From: JAVBOO01 sp031550435
GTDB taxonomy: Bacteria > Bacillota > Clostridia > Lachnospirales > WRAX01
Reading direction: 5' to 3'
DNA length: 64,000 nucleotides
Assembly: GCA_031550435.1 (NCBI GenBank)
Contig: JAVBOO010000029.1
Span: 13,408 to 77,407 of the forward strand
Shown: piece by piece, positions 9,088-16,456 of the stretch
Numbering within the stretch: the first letter of the stretch is position 1
Layout of the letters: each line of letters begins with the position of its first letter
Notes under the pieces: model-generated
Database searches by the model: none
The model's input: only the letters and a program-made list of their open reading frames with translations
What the model was told of the DNA's origin: nothing
Made by a program: the position numbers and the translations under genes

Positions 9088-9798
9088 CTATTCCTGCCGC
9101 GTGTTCTCGGCCTGTTTCTTCTCTTTTTCGGGCTTTTTCCATCCCTCTTTTACAACCTGCCTCGCCCTCGCTATTGCGAGAGACTTTTCAGGCACATCGT
9201 CCGTAATGGTCGAGCCGGCGGCTATATATGCGCCTTTCCCGACTTTCACGGGCGAAACGATGTTTGTATTGCAGCCGATAAACACATCGTCCTCAATGGT
9301 CGAACGATACTTTTTCGCTCCGTCATAGTTAACGGTTATGGTTCCGCAACCGAAATTTACGCGCTCTCCGACATCGGAATCTCCTATATAAGTCAAATGT
9401 GAAGCTTTTGAGCCGCTTTTTATCGTCGAGTTCTTTATTTCCACAAAATCTCCGATTTTAACGTTGTCTGCAATGTCGCAATGCGGTCTTATGTATGCGA
9501 ACGGCCCAACATGCGTATTTTCTCCTATGCGAGATTCGACGCATACACTGGATTCTATGCTGACGTTATCGGCTATTTCCATATCTGCAAGCCTTGTGTT
9601 AAGCCCGATAACGCAATTTTCTCCGATAACGGTATTACCCTGTATAACGCAGGACGGGTAAATCACCGTTCCTTTGCCGATTTTGACTTCAGCGTCAATA
9701 ATCGTCGAATAAGGGTCGCAGATTTTGACTCCGTTTTGAATGTGCAGTCTCATTATATCAAAGCGCTGTTTATCTTCGGAAAAAAATTCGTTATACAT
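9088..9798 (-). CDS. GlmU-like glucosamine-1-phosphate N-acetyltransferase, left-handed beta-helix domain only
   Basis: 236 residues, starting 8 nt after AAGGAG. The whole protein matches the C-terminal half of GlmU: a linker helix (residues 1-20), then hexapeptide repeats including GPFAYIRPHCDI, VKIGDFVEIKNS, KASHLTYIGD (catalytic His), GCGTITVNYDG and SLAIARARQ. The N-terminal nucleotidyltransferase half that makes UDP-GlcNAc is absent; there is no trace on this strand upstream and nothing broken. It should therefore make N-acetylglucosamine 1-phosphate, with a separate pyrophosphorylase encoded elsewhere (inference). It occupies the normal glmU slot before prs and has a good promoter. Confidence 0.9.
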   Translation of the reverse strand: MYNEFFSEDKQRFDIMRLHIQNGVKICDPYSTIIDAEVKIGKGTVIYPSCVIQGNTVIGENCVIGLNTRLADMEIADNVSIESSVCVESRIGENTHVGPFAYIRPHCDIADNVKIGDFVEIKNSTIKSGSKASHLTYIGDSDVGERVNFGCGTITVNYDGAKKYRSTIEDDVFIGCNTNIVSPVKVGKGAYIAAGSTITDDVPEKSLAIARARQVVKEGWKKPEKEKKQAENTRQE

Positions 9799-9826
9799 TG
9801 TAACATCTCCTTAAATTTTCGTCTAT

Positions 9827-9855
9827 ATTCTAACACCGTTCTTCGTTCGTAGCAA
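9827..9855 (-). promoter_or_regulatory. Sigma-A promoter of the glmU-prs-pth-mfd operon
   Basis: On the minus strand TTGCTA (9850-9855), a 17-nt spacer and TAGAAT (9827-9832) precede the glmU start by about 30 nt. Confidence 0.65.
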
Positions 9856-9938
9856 TAGCAAACGCCGAAAAAGACGAACCTTGCCGAAACTTGCGTCTGC
9901 GCCGAATCGCGTTAAACCCGCGGCGCTCCGGCATATCG

Positions 9939-10790
9939 TCAAACATTTCCGACAAAAACATTGTCCAAATATTCACTCGCTATATCTTTGAGCCTATACA
10001 AGGTTTCTTTCGGCGTGATTTGCTTTTCGAGCATGAGATAGTCCGGAAAGAACCTCGAAAGGTGGAGCGGTATATCTCGTCTTAACGAGGCAAGCCATTT
10101 TGCTTCTTCGCGCATTTCATGTTCGCAGTCGTTTTCACCGGGAATTATAAGCGTTGTGATTTCGACGTGGCAAGCCGCCTGCGCAATCGAAACCGTTTTG
10201 CAAACGTCGCTCAGTCTGCCATTAAGCATACGGTAATACTTGTCGTCGAAGCCCTTGATATCGATATTCATGGCGTCTGTGCGGCAAAGCATCTCCCGCA
10301 GCGGTTCCTCGTTTACATAACCGTTAGTAACGATTATGTTTTTCATACCCATACTATGCACGATTTTTGCCGTGTCGTACATGTATTCAAAATTTATAAA
10401 CGGTTCGTTATACGTGTAGGCAACGCCTATGTTTCCGCGCTCGCGATAGTCTTTCGCCGCAAGTGCGACTGCTTCAGGCTCCAGTAAAACAAAATCGGAA
10501 TCGCTCATTGTTATGCCGTGGTTTTGACAAAACGAACAGCGCATGTTGCAGCTAGACGAACCGACAGACAGAACAAGGTTCCCGGGATAAAACCGTTTGA
10601 GCGGCTTTTTTTCTATCGGGTCGAGCGAAACAGACGTAATCTTCCCGTAACAGTCGGAATACAGCTGTCCGCCAATGTTTTTCCTTACACGGCAAAAGCC
10701 TGCCTCCCCGCCGGGGATCATACACCCGACAGGGCAAAGCAGGCATTTGATGTTATTGCCGTTTGTCTCAAAATAACTTGCTTTTTTCAT
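9939..10790 (-). CDS. AmrS-like radical SAM protein (COG1180)
   Basis: 283 residues. The radical SAM cysteine motif CNMRCSFCQN (about residues 80-89) is intact, preceded by an N-terminal Cys pair in CLLCPVGC and by GFCRVRKN, both typical of the AmmeMemoRadiSam-system radical SAM enzyme. YTYNEPFINFEY and VTNGYVNEEPL are the matching downstream segments. The usual partner genes (AMMECR1-like and Memo-like) are not nearby here, so the name describes the family only and the substrate is unknown. The end overlaps no neighbour. It is separated from the glmU operon by that operon's own promoter. Confidence 0.85.
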   Translation of the reverse strand: MKKASYFETNGNNIKCLLCPVGCMIPGGEAGFCRVRKNIGGQLYSDCYGKITSVSLDPIEKKPLKRFYPGNLVLSVGSSSCNMRCSFCQNHGITMSDSDFVLLEPEAVALAAKDYRERGNIGVAYTYNEPFINFEYMYDTAKIVHSMGMKNIIVTNGYVNEEPLREMLCRTDAMNIDIKGFDDKYYRMLNGRLSDVCKTVSIAQAACHVEITTLIIPGENDCEHEMREEAKWLASLRRDIPLHLSRFFPDYLMLEKQITPKETLYRLKDIASEYLDNVFVGNV

Positions 10791-10874
10791 TCGTCACGGC
10801 TCCGGCGCGGCATTAATCGAGCCGTTAGGACGAATACCGCTTAAACCGTACAGGCTGAACCGGCATTTGCCCAT

Positions 10875-10908
10875 GTAAACTCTGATTAACTGACTTTGGG
10901 CGGATACT
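10875..10908. repeat. Family A repeat, partial right end (A7), touching the spoIIQ stop codon
   Basis: GTAAACTCTGATTAACTGAC followed by TTTGGGCGGATACT matches the right end of family A; its last bases overlap the stop codon of the spoIIQ-like gene at 10907-10909. Confidence 0.6.
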
Positions 10909-11836
10909 ATTTCTTTAATACCGTATTAGGGTTTACGTATTGCTCGTTGCTTGTCACAGAAAACGTTAAATGATTTCCGAGCATCAAGCTGTAAATCGAA
11001 GGGCTGCCTACACCGCCTATTGCCTGTCCCGCTTTTACTACATCACCCTGCTTGACAAGAACATTGTCTTGAAGCTGGCTGTATGTAGTCTTCCAGCCGT
11101 TACCGTGGTCTAAGACTACAGACTTGCCCAATTCCCTGCTCGTAAATATTTCCGAAACTATGCCGTCTGCGGAAGCGTGAACCTGGGAGCCCACATCGGC
11201 GGCAATGCTGACGCTGTTGTTAGTTCTGTACTGCTCAAGTGTCTTGTCGTAGACCAAGTGGTCCATAGAATAGTTCATTACGATTTCGCCGAGTACCGGC
11301 CATTCCATTTGACTGCCTTCCGTAAACGCCGTAAACTCCGGTGCTTGATTTGACGAGCCCGAAGCGCCCGGCGAGGCCGTTTGGCTCGGACCGGGTGTTA
11401 CGGTTTCTGCCGGCGACTCGGACGGCTTTGTCTTCGCAGTATCCTTGTCGGGATCTACCGCAATATAGATATCGTCGTCAAACACGTCCGTGTCTGTCAG
11501 TCCGGCACCGGGCTGTATTACGGTATCGCTGCTTGCTTCTGCTCCGGCTTCACCGCCGTTTGTGTCCGGGTTTTCGCCGAACGGGTCAGGCTTATTGTAA
11601 CCCGGCATATAGCTCTCGTCAAGATTTAAACCGACCTGCGCGGTATCGGGTTCAATGGTTTGAACCGCCAGGGAATTGTTATCGTCCCGGTTTTTTTCCC
11701 CGGAATTCAGGTTAAAATAACCCACAACCGCAGCTATGAGCAGCATCACAGCAACGCTGCTGTAAATCGCCGCATAGAACCTCTTCTTTTTTAGGTCGGC
11801 CGGTGATACTCTTGCGTGTTTTCCTCTTTCTGTCAT
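10907..11836 (-). CDS. spoIIQ: SpoIIQ-like protein with degenerate LytM (M23) domain
   Basis: 309 residues from the ATG at 11836; the frame is open further upstream but without a site, while GGAGG sits 13 nt upstream of this start. One transmembrane helix (about 24-44) is followed by a long Asp/Thr/Pro/Ser-rich linker and a C-terminal LytM fold (about 185-309). Compared with the intact EnvC-like protein at 19851, the HxGxD motif is NNSVS, the YSH motif is YSQ and HLHF is HLTF, so nearly all zinc and catalytic residues are lost. In Bacillus SpoIIQ sits in the forespore membrane and holds SpoIIIAH across the intermembrane space. The call rests on architecture and degeneracy; another non-catalytic M23 protein is possible. 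Confidence 0.75.
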   Translation of the reverse strand: MTERGKHARVSPADLKKKRFYAAIYSSVAVMLLIAAVVGYFNLNSGEKNRDDNNSLAVQTIEPDTAQVGLNLDESYMPGYNKPDPFGENPDTNGGEAGAEASSDTVIQPGAGLTDTDVFDDDIYIAVDPDKDTAKTKPSESPAETVTPGPSQTASPGASGSSNQAPEFTAFTEGSQMEWPVLGEIVMNYSMDHLVYDKTLEQYRTNNSVSIAADVGSQVHASADGIVSEIFTSRELGKSVVLDHGNGWKTTYSQLQDNVLVKQGDVVKAGQAIGGVGSPSIYSLMLGNHLTFSVTSNEQYVNPNTVLKK

Positions 11837-12309
11837 TTTAATCTCTACACCTCCGAACATATTATTGACCGATTTTTTACCGTTTATACTAAGATTTGAC
11901 AGAATTAAGACGAATCGCCGCCGCGTTTTTTTACTCAGCTTTTGCGGCCCTCTATCCGACGGACGTGCAAAAAGCGCCGTTTTGTCGCTTTTTAAGCCTT
12001 TATAACGTTTTTTATGAATATTTTGAACACAGTTGCTAAAACAACCTATTGACAAGCGTCAAACGGATTTATATTATATGTTGGTACATATTTTAATGCT
12101 TGATTTCCCCGGCAGGCACAATCACCGGCTTAAAAGTTTCTCAAACCGTTTTTTAGATTATTGCGCGGATTGCCGGACACGCTCAGGCAACCTAAAATGT
12201 TAATGCCCGGAGCTTTCAAAACCGGTTAAGACGATGACTGACCGTCTAACCGTCTGTTTGAGGCTATGCTGACGCGAATAATCTGTTCCTGCTCAGACCG
12301 GAGGGTAGT
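11837..12309. other. Divergent intergenic region between spoIIQ and ftsQ
   Basis: About 470 nt. It contains the ftsQ promoter (12049-12077) and a roughly 225-nt leader without a credible open frame. The leader has GC-rich inverted segments (for example CCGG pairs around 12110-12135 and GACGGTCAG/GACCGTC near 12230-12255), so it could hold a structured leader or small RNA. I recognise no known riboswitch. Confidence 0.5.
12049..12077 (+). promoter_or_regulatory. Sigma-A promoter reading toward ftsQ
   Basis: Perfect TTGACA (12049-12054), a 17-nt spacer and TATTAT (12072-12077). The ftsQ start is about 225 nt downstream, an unusually long leader. Confidence 0.75.
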
Positions 12310-13077
12310 ATGAGCGAAATACAGATCGAAAGAACTGCGCCTGAACCAAAGCGAAAAATCACTTTTTTCAGGTTATTGATCGTTTTTGCGGTGATCGCTT
12401 TATTTGCGCTCATACTGATAAAGGCGCCTTTTTTCAATATAAATCATGTTGAAATATCCGGCAATTCGGCGGCAAGCGAGGAAGAAATAAAAAAGGCCGT
12501 CGGCTTTTATACGGACAGTCCGAACTTTTTTCTTTTTTCGCAGTCAAAAGCCGCTAAAAACCTCGGAACATTGCGTTATGTTAAATCGGCAAAAATAAAT
12601 AAAATCTTTCCCGATTCTTTAAATATTGAAATAACCGAGAGAACCGAACGTTGTTACATAGAATACAAGAACATGAATACGTTCCTGCTTATCGATGAGG
12701 ACGGAATGGTTCTTGAAGCCGTTTCATATATGGCAAAACCTTTGCCCGTTGTCGTTGGCGTAGACTTTCAGGCATTCAGTGTCGGAAGCTTTCTTGAGAC
12801 GGACAGCAGGAAAAATTTTGAAAATGTAGTGTTGATTTCTGTTATTTTTTCGAAATACAATATGACGGATTTGCTGAAAATCGAAGTTTCGGAAGAAGAT
12901 GATATTCACCTGTTTGTCAGAGGCCTCGACGTAACATTCGGTTCCATAGATGATGCGGACGAAAAGATAAGAACTTTAAAGGCCATACTCGAAAGCGATA
13001 AATTCGCGAACAATGCCAGAGGTTTTTTGGATATATCCGATATAAACAAAAACCCCGTTTACAGAATTTTGAAATAA
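12310..13077 (+). CDS. ftsQ: Cell division protein FtsQ/DivIB
   Basis: 255 residues, start after GGAGGG. A short basic cytoplasmic tail, one transmembrane helix (about 19-42), then a POTRA domain (FNINHVEISGNSAASEEEIK, about 45-115) and the FtsQ beta domain with LRYVKSAKINKIFPDSLNIE. FtsQ/DivIB bridges early and late divisome proteins together with FtsL and FtsB. It stands alone here, without the mur genes that usually precede it, but ftsZ follows on the same strand after 500 nt, keeping the ancestral ftsQ-ftsZ order without ftsA. Confidence 0.9.
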   Translation: MSEIQIERTAPEPKRKITFFRLLIVFAVIALFALILIKAPFFNINHVEISGNSAASEEEIKKAVGFYTDSPNFFLFSQSKAAKNLGTLRYVKSAKINKIFPDSLNIEITERTERCYIEYKNMNTFLLIDEDGMVLEAVSYMAKPLPVVVGVDFQAFSVGSFLETDSRKNFENVVLISVIFSKYNMTDLLKIEVSEEDDIHLFVRGLDVTFGSIDDADEKIRTLKAILESDKFANNARGFLDISDINKNPVYRILK

Positions 13078-13577
13078 GAGAAAAACTGCGAAACGTCCGC
13101 ATTTTTTCTTTGTTTGTACGTAAATAAAATTTTCACGATTTATATAGAAAATTTTGTGTTAATATAGTACAATATTGAGGCGACAATTAAACAATTCGCT
13201 AAGCTTGTCGCCTCAACCCCTCTTAGGTCCGCAGGGACGGTATAAGCGGGCGACTAAACCGCATGATTTAATCGGGGGATCACAATGTAATCAGTTAGTG
13301 TTTGAAAAACGCGCCAAGACTCCGAAGGAGCCCGGTGTCCGCAGTGTGACAAGCAGCTGCAAAATCTATTTTCGGACACGTTTGACATATTAATTTACCG
13401 CGGAGGCAAATGCCTTGCAGCACTTCCGCGGGTAACACTTACAGGCCGTTTTGAGTTTGCGCTGCTTTTTCGGCTCAAAATAAACGCCCGTCGGGAAAAC
13501 AGTGACAGCCGGTTTTTAGGCTGTTTGTTACGGAGTAATATCATATAAAATACAGTGGTCATTTGGAGGGCTTTACC
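13078..13577. other. ftsQ-ftsZ intergenic region, mostly repeat sequence
   Basis: A 500-nt gap holding family D copy D1 (13174-13287) and a short family B-like inverted motif around 13394-13435 (CCGCGGA ... TTCCGCGG). A 72-codon open frame over 13175-13393 consists of repeat sequence without a ribosome binding site and is not called. I see no strong ftsZ promoter; TATAAA near 13546 lacks a good -35. Confidence 0.5.
13174..13287 (+). repeat. Family D repeat, copy D1
   Basis: Starts with a hairpin, GAGGCGACAA ... TTGTCGCCTC, then CAACCCCTCTTAGG, and ends near GATTTAATCGGGGGATCA. The copy at 33616-33716 has the same layout with compensating changes in the hairpin (GCGCCGACAA ... TTGTCGGCGC). 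Confidence 0.7.
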
Positions 13578-14744
13578 TTGGCTAATCTCGCAGACAGAGA
13601 CGGTCGCGTTTCCATACTTGATTCCAATTCGGAGAGAAAAATTGTCATTAAGGTTGTTGGAGTCGGCGGCGGCGGAAACAATGCCGTTAACAGAATGATT
13701 GACGACGGAGTAAAAGGCGTTGACTTTATCGCCGTTAACACAGACTTTCAGGTTCTTACGGACTCGAAAGCAGACACCGTGCTTCAAATCGGAGTGAAAC
13801 TTACAGGCGGACTCGGAGCCGGCGGCATACCCGAAGTCGGGATGAAAGCTGCCGAAGAATCCGTTGAAGAAATCGAAAGAGCGCTTGCCGGCGCGAACAT
13901 GGTGTTTATAACATGCGGAATGGGCGGAGGAACGGGAACCGGAGCTTCACCCGTAATCGCTTCCGTCGCGAAAAGACTCGGAATACTGACGGTCGGAGTT
14001 GTTACAAAGCCGTTTGCCTTCGAGTTGAAAAAGCGCATGAAAAACGCACTTTTGGGCATAGAAGAGCTTCGCAAGTACGTGGACACGCTTATCGTTATCC
14101 CGAACGAAAAATTGCTCGAGATTATCGGCGAGGAAACGACAAACGAAGAAGCGCTCAAAAAAGCGGATGAAGTCCTCAGTCAGGGCGTGCAGGGCATTTC
14201 CGACATCATTGTCAGCAAAGGCCTCATAAACAGCGACTTCGCCGACCTCGTAACGATAATGAAGGACAAGGGTATTGCCCACCTCGGCGTCGGACGAGCT
14301 TCCGGCAAAAACAAGATAACCGCAGCAGCCGAGCAGGCGACAAAGAGCCCGCTTCTCGAAACCTCGATAAACGGCGCAACCGGAATACTTGTCGTCATCT
14401 GCGGCTCTAAGAGCATGACCATGAACGAAACAAGACAGATGTCTGAGTATATAACGAACTTTGCCCATGACGACGCGGAAATCATTTTCGGTCTTTCCAT
14501 AAACGAAACCCTCGAAGACGAAGTTGTGGTAACCGTTATCGCGACCGGCATAGAGGACAGCCAGCCGCGCGTTACCCCCTCTAAGCCTCTTGAAGAGTTA
14601 GGCCGCACGGGTGAACCTTCCATAAAAATCCCTCTGCGCCAAAAGCCCGAGGTCGTTCCTTTAAAGAGCATCAAAGACTCGATTGACGACGACGAAACTT
14701 CGCAGTTGATATTCCCGTTCCCGAGAAGACCGGGAAAGAAGTAA
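13578..14744 (+). CDS. ftsZ: Cell division protein FtsZ
   Basis: 388 residues. Start chosen as TTG at 13578, 7 nt after GGAGGG; a TTG 15 nt upstream overlaps that site. GTP-binding loops are intact: VGVGGGGNNAVNRM, NTDFQVL, the tubulin signature GGGTGTGAS, and the T7 catalytic loop NSDFADLVTIMKDKG. FtsZ polymerises into the division ring. The C-terminus ends in SQLIFPFPRRPGKK rather than the usual Asp-Ile-Pro-x-Phe-Leu-Arg type tail that binds FtsA, SepF and ZapA; no ftsA lies nearby. Confidence 0.97.
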   Translation: MANLADRDGRVSILDSNSERKIVIKVVGVGGGGNNAVNRMIDDGVKGVDFIAVNTDFQVLTDSKADTVLQIGVKLTGGLGAGGIPEVGMKAAEESVEEIERALAGANMVFITCGMGGGTGTGASPVIASVAKRLGILTVGVVTKPFAFELKKRMKNALLGIEELRKYVDTLIVIPNEKLLEIIGEETTNEEALKKADEVLSQGVQGISDIIVSKGLINSDFADLVTIMKDKGIAHLGVGRASGKNKITAAAEQATKSPLLETSINGATGILVVICGSKSMTMNETRQMSEYITNFAHDDAEIIFGLSINETLEDEVVVTVIATGIEDSQPRVTPSKPLEELGRTGEPSIKIPLRQKPEVVPLKSIKDSIDDDETSQLIFPFPRRPGKK

Positions 14745-14755
14745 AAAAACTAAAC

Positions 14756-14798
14756 ACAATAAAAACAGGCTTCCGAGTTTGAGATCTCGGAAGCCTGT
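14756..14798. terminator. Convergent terminator between ftsZ and rpsR
   Basis: ACAGGCTTCCGAG (14765-14777) pairs perfectly with CTCGGAAGCCTGT (14786-14798). On the minus strand it is followed by TTTTTATTG, so it is a strong terminator for rpsR; on the plus strand the following CTTATTATG is weaker but may serve ftsZ. Confidence 0.85.
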
Positions 14799-14807
14799 CT
14801 TATTATG

Positions 14808-15038
14808 TTATTCCTGAGTGTACGCAAGCAGAGCTACATGTCTCGCACGCTTTACGGCGTTTGTCATAACTCTTTGATGCTTAGCGCAGTTTCCCGTAAC
14901 TCGTCTTGGAAGGATTTTTCCTCTTTCCGAAACGAACTTTCTGAGTCTGCTGATGTCTTTATAATCTACAGACGTTATTTTCTCGGAGCAGAAAACGCAT
15001 ACGCGTTTTTTTCTGCTCCCGCGTCTTTTCTGAATCAA
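14808..15038 (-). CDS. rpsR: 30S ribosomal protein S18
   Basis: 76 residues from a TTG at 15038 with AGGAGG 8 nt upstream. Matches S18 throughout: VDYKDISRLRKFVSERGKILPRR and the terminal KHQRVMTNAVKRARHVALLAY. Its N-terminus retains Cys residues in RVCVFCSEK, part of a possible zinc site of the Cys-containing S18 type. Last gene of rpsF-ssb-rpsR, where SSB sits between the two ribosomal proteins as in most Firmicutes. Confidence 0.96.
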   Translation of the reverse strand: MIQKRRGSRKKRVCVFCSEKITSVDYKDISRLRKFVSERGKILPRRVTGNCAKHQRVMTNAVKRARHVALLAYTQE

Positions 15039-15103
15039 TTGACTAACCTCCTTATAGGCTTTCCGTGAGAATGAATACCGAAAAACGCCCGTTCGGCAGC
15101 CGT

Positions 15104-15562
15104 TTAAAACGGCAGGCCGGAATCGTCTATCGGCTCTTCGATAGTGTAAAACGACTCTTCCGAGTTTCTCTTGTCCTGCTTAGGCGGATTCTGTGTATAG
15201 TAATTCAAAGGATCGGCCGAGCCGCTCGACGAAGCTTCACCCTGCGGCTTCGAATCCGCAAAGTAGTGCTCCTCTATCACAACTTCGGTTATCCAATGTT
15301 TCTGCCCGTCCTTATCATAAGAACGAACCTGCAAACGACCTACGGCAAGAATCTGTCTGCCTTTTTTCAGGAATTTCTCCGCAAATTCGCCTGTCTTGCC
15401 AAAGGCAACACAGTTGATAAATTCCGCATCGGGCTCGCCTTCGCGCTTAAAACGCTTGTTCACGGCTAAAGTATATTTAGCAACGCAAACAGGCTCGGCT
15501 CCGGTAGAATATCTGATTTCGGGGTCCTTCGTAAGTCTTCCAAGCAGCATTACTTTATTCAT
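15104..15562 (-). CDS. ssb: Single-stranded DNA-binding protein
   Basis: 152 residues. An OB-fold (residues 1-105) begins MNKVMLLGRLTKDPEIRYS, with FINCVAFGKTGEFAEKFLKKG; a flexible Ser/Pro/Gln linker follows, and the acidic tip DDSGLPF is the conserved site through which SSB recruits replication and repair enzymes. It lies 9 nt after rpsF, transcriptionally coupled. Confidence 0.96.
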   Translation of the reverse strand: MNKVMLLGRLTKDPEIRYSTGAEPVCVAKYTLAVNKRFKREGEPDAEFINCVAFGKTGEFAEKFLKKGRQILAVGRLQVRSYDKDGQKHWITEVVIEEHYFADSKPQGEASSSGSADPLNYYTQNPPKQDKRNSEESFYTIEEPIDDSGLPF

Positions 15563-15571
15563 TCCGGCCTC

Positions 15572-15859
15572 CTACTTATCTAATCTAAGTATAAGATAAC
15601 GCAGTATGCTTTCCGAAATTCTGAGACGTTCTTCAAGTTCTCTCGGGAAACCGGCTCCGGCTTCGACAGTTATGAAATAATAATAGCCCTCTGTGACTTT
15701 CTTAATTTCATAAGCGAGTCTGCGTTTGCCCCAGCTGTCAACTTTCTCGATTGTTCCTTCAAATCTTTGGATCAACGCTTGAACCTTGTCGAACTCTGCC
15801 TTTAAAGCATCTTCGTCGAGTATGGGCGAAAATACAACGGCTACTTCGTACTTGTTCAT
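15572..15859 (-). CDS. rpsF: 30S ribosomal protein S6
   Basis: 95 residues from ATG at 15859, 8 nt after GGAGG; a GTG three codons upstream overlaps that site. S6 features include NKYEVAVVFSPILDE, WGKRRLAYEIKKVTEGYYYF and the terminal SILRYLILRLDK. S6 binds S18 on the 30S platform. First gene of the operon, behind the promoter at 15946-15974. Confidence 0.95.
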   Translation of the reverse strand: MNKYEVAVVFSPILDEDALKAEFDKVQALIQRFEGTIEKVDSWGKRRLAYEIKKVTEGYYYFITVEAGAGFPRELEERLRISESILRYLILRLDK

Positions 15860-15945
15860 TAAATACACCTCCTTTTGGACTTAAGGCGCAGGGCATTGCC
15901 TACGCAAGGATTGCCGGCTGTGCCAGCTGATAAATACCAAACGAC

Positions 15946-15974
15946 ATAGTAACACAACCGCTGAGATTATGCAA
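15946..15974 (-). promoter_or_regulatory. Sigma-A promoter of rpsF-ssb-rpsR
   Basis: Minus strand TTGCAT (15969-15974), 17-nt spacer, TACTAT (15946-15951), about 85 nt before the rpsF start. Confidence 0.6.
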
Positions 15975-16067
15975 GCAAAAATTTGTTAACATATTGAATT
16001 TGCGCGCCGAAGTAATATTGCCGCGAAAGTTATTGTTGTTTAAAAAAGCACAAACAAACCCATAATT

Positions 16068-16108
16068 AAATAACCGCTGATTAAATCACTTTGGTCGGAT
16101 GAAGTCGG
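16068..16108. repeat. Family A repeat, partial right end (A8)
   Basis: CCGCTGATTAAATCACTTTG followed by GTCGGATGAAG; same right-end motif as the full copies, slightly diverged. Confidence 0.55.
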
Positions 16109-16456
16109 TCAATGTAATATATACTGCATAAATGTCTCAATAATTTTGCTTTACTATTTTAGAATTTAGTGATAATATCTAATACATATTTACCAATTTG
16201 TATGTTTCCCATTGCCGGCGCAATGATTTATTATCAATATTAGCCAAAAAATGTGTTCACATTCATGCAGCTTGAAGAATAACCCGAGGCAAAAAATCCG
16301 GCTAAATTGGCGAGAATTTTCCGAAACAAGATCCGGAGAAGCCCGACAATTATCCGCTACGAATCAAACAGATCCCGTTTTAACCTTCAGTCATAAAAAA
16401 GCCGGCAGGAGTTAAAGCGCTGTATATACTTTAACCAGAGTTTAAGGAGCCATAAT

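Larger units (their letters stand above)
15860..16456. other. Intergenic region between rpsF and the CdaR-like gene
   Basis: About 600 nt, AT-rich. It carries the rpsF promoter, a short family B-like fragment (about 16012-16043) and a partial family A end (16068-16108). No coding frame with a ribosome binding site is visible and no known RNA is recognised. Confidence 0.5.

Noticed and set aside
11861..11889. Possible sigma-F-like promoter before spoIIQ (GTATA and GGTCAATAAT on the minus strand)
   Set aside because: The start site would fall within the ribosome binding site and the -10 fit is partial, so it is not called.
11837..12055. Upstream extension of the spoIIQ frame by 73 codons
   Set aside because: The extension has no membrane or signal features, and the ribosome binding site precedes the later ATG at 11836.
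13175..13393. 72-codon open frame in the ftsQ-ftsZ gap
   Set aside because: It runs through family D copy D1 without a ribosome binding site; a repeat-derived frame.
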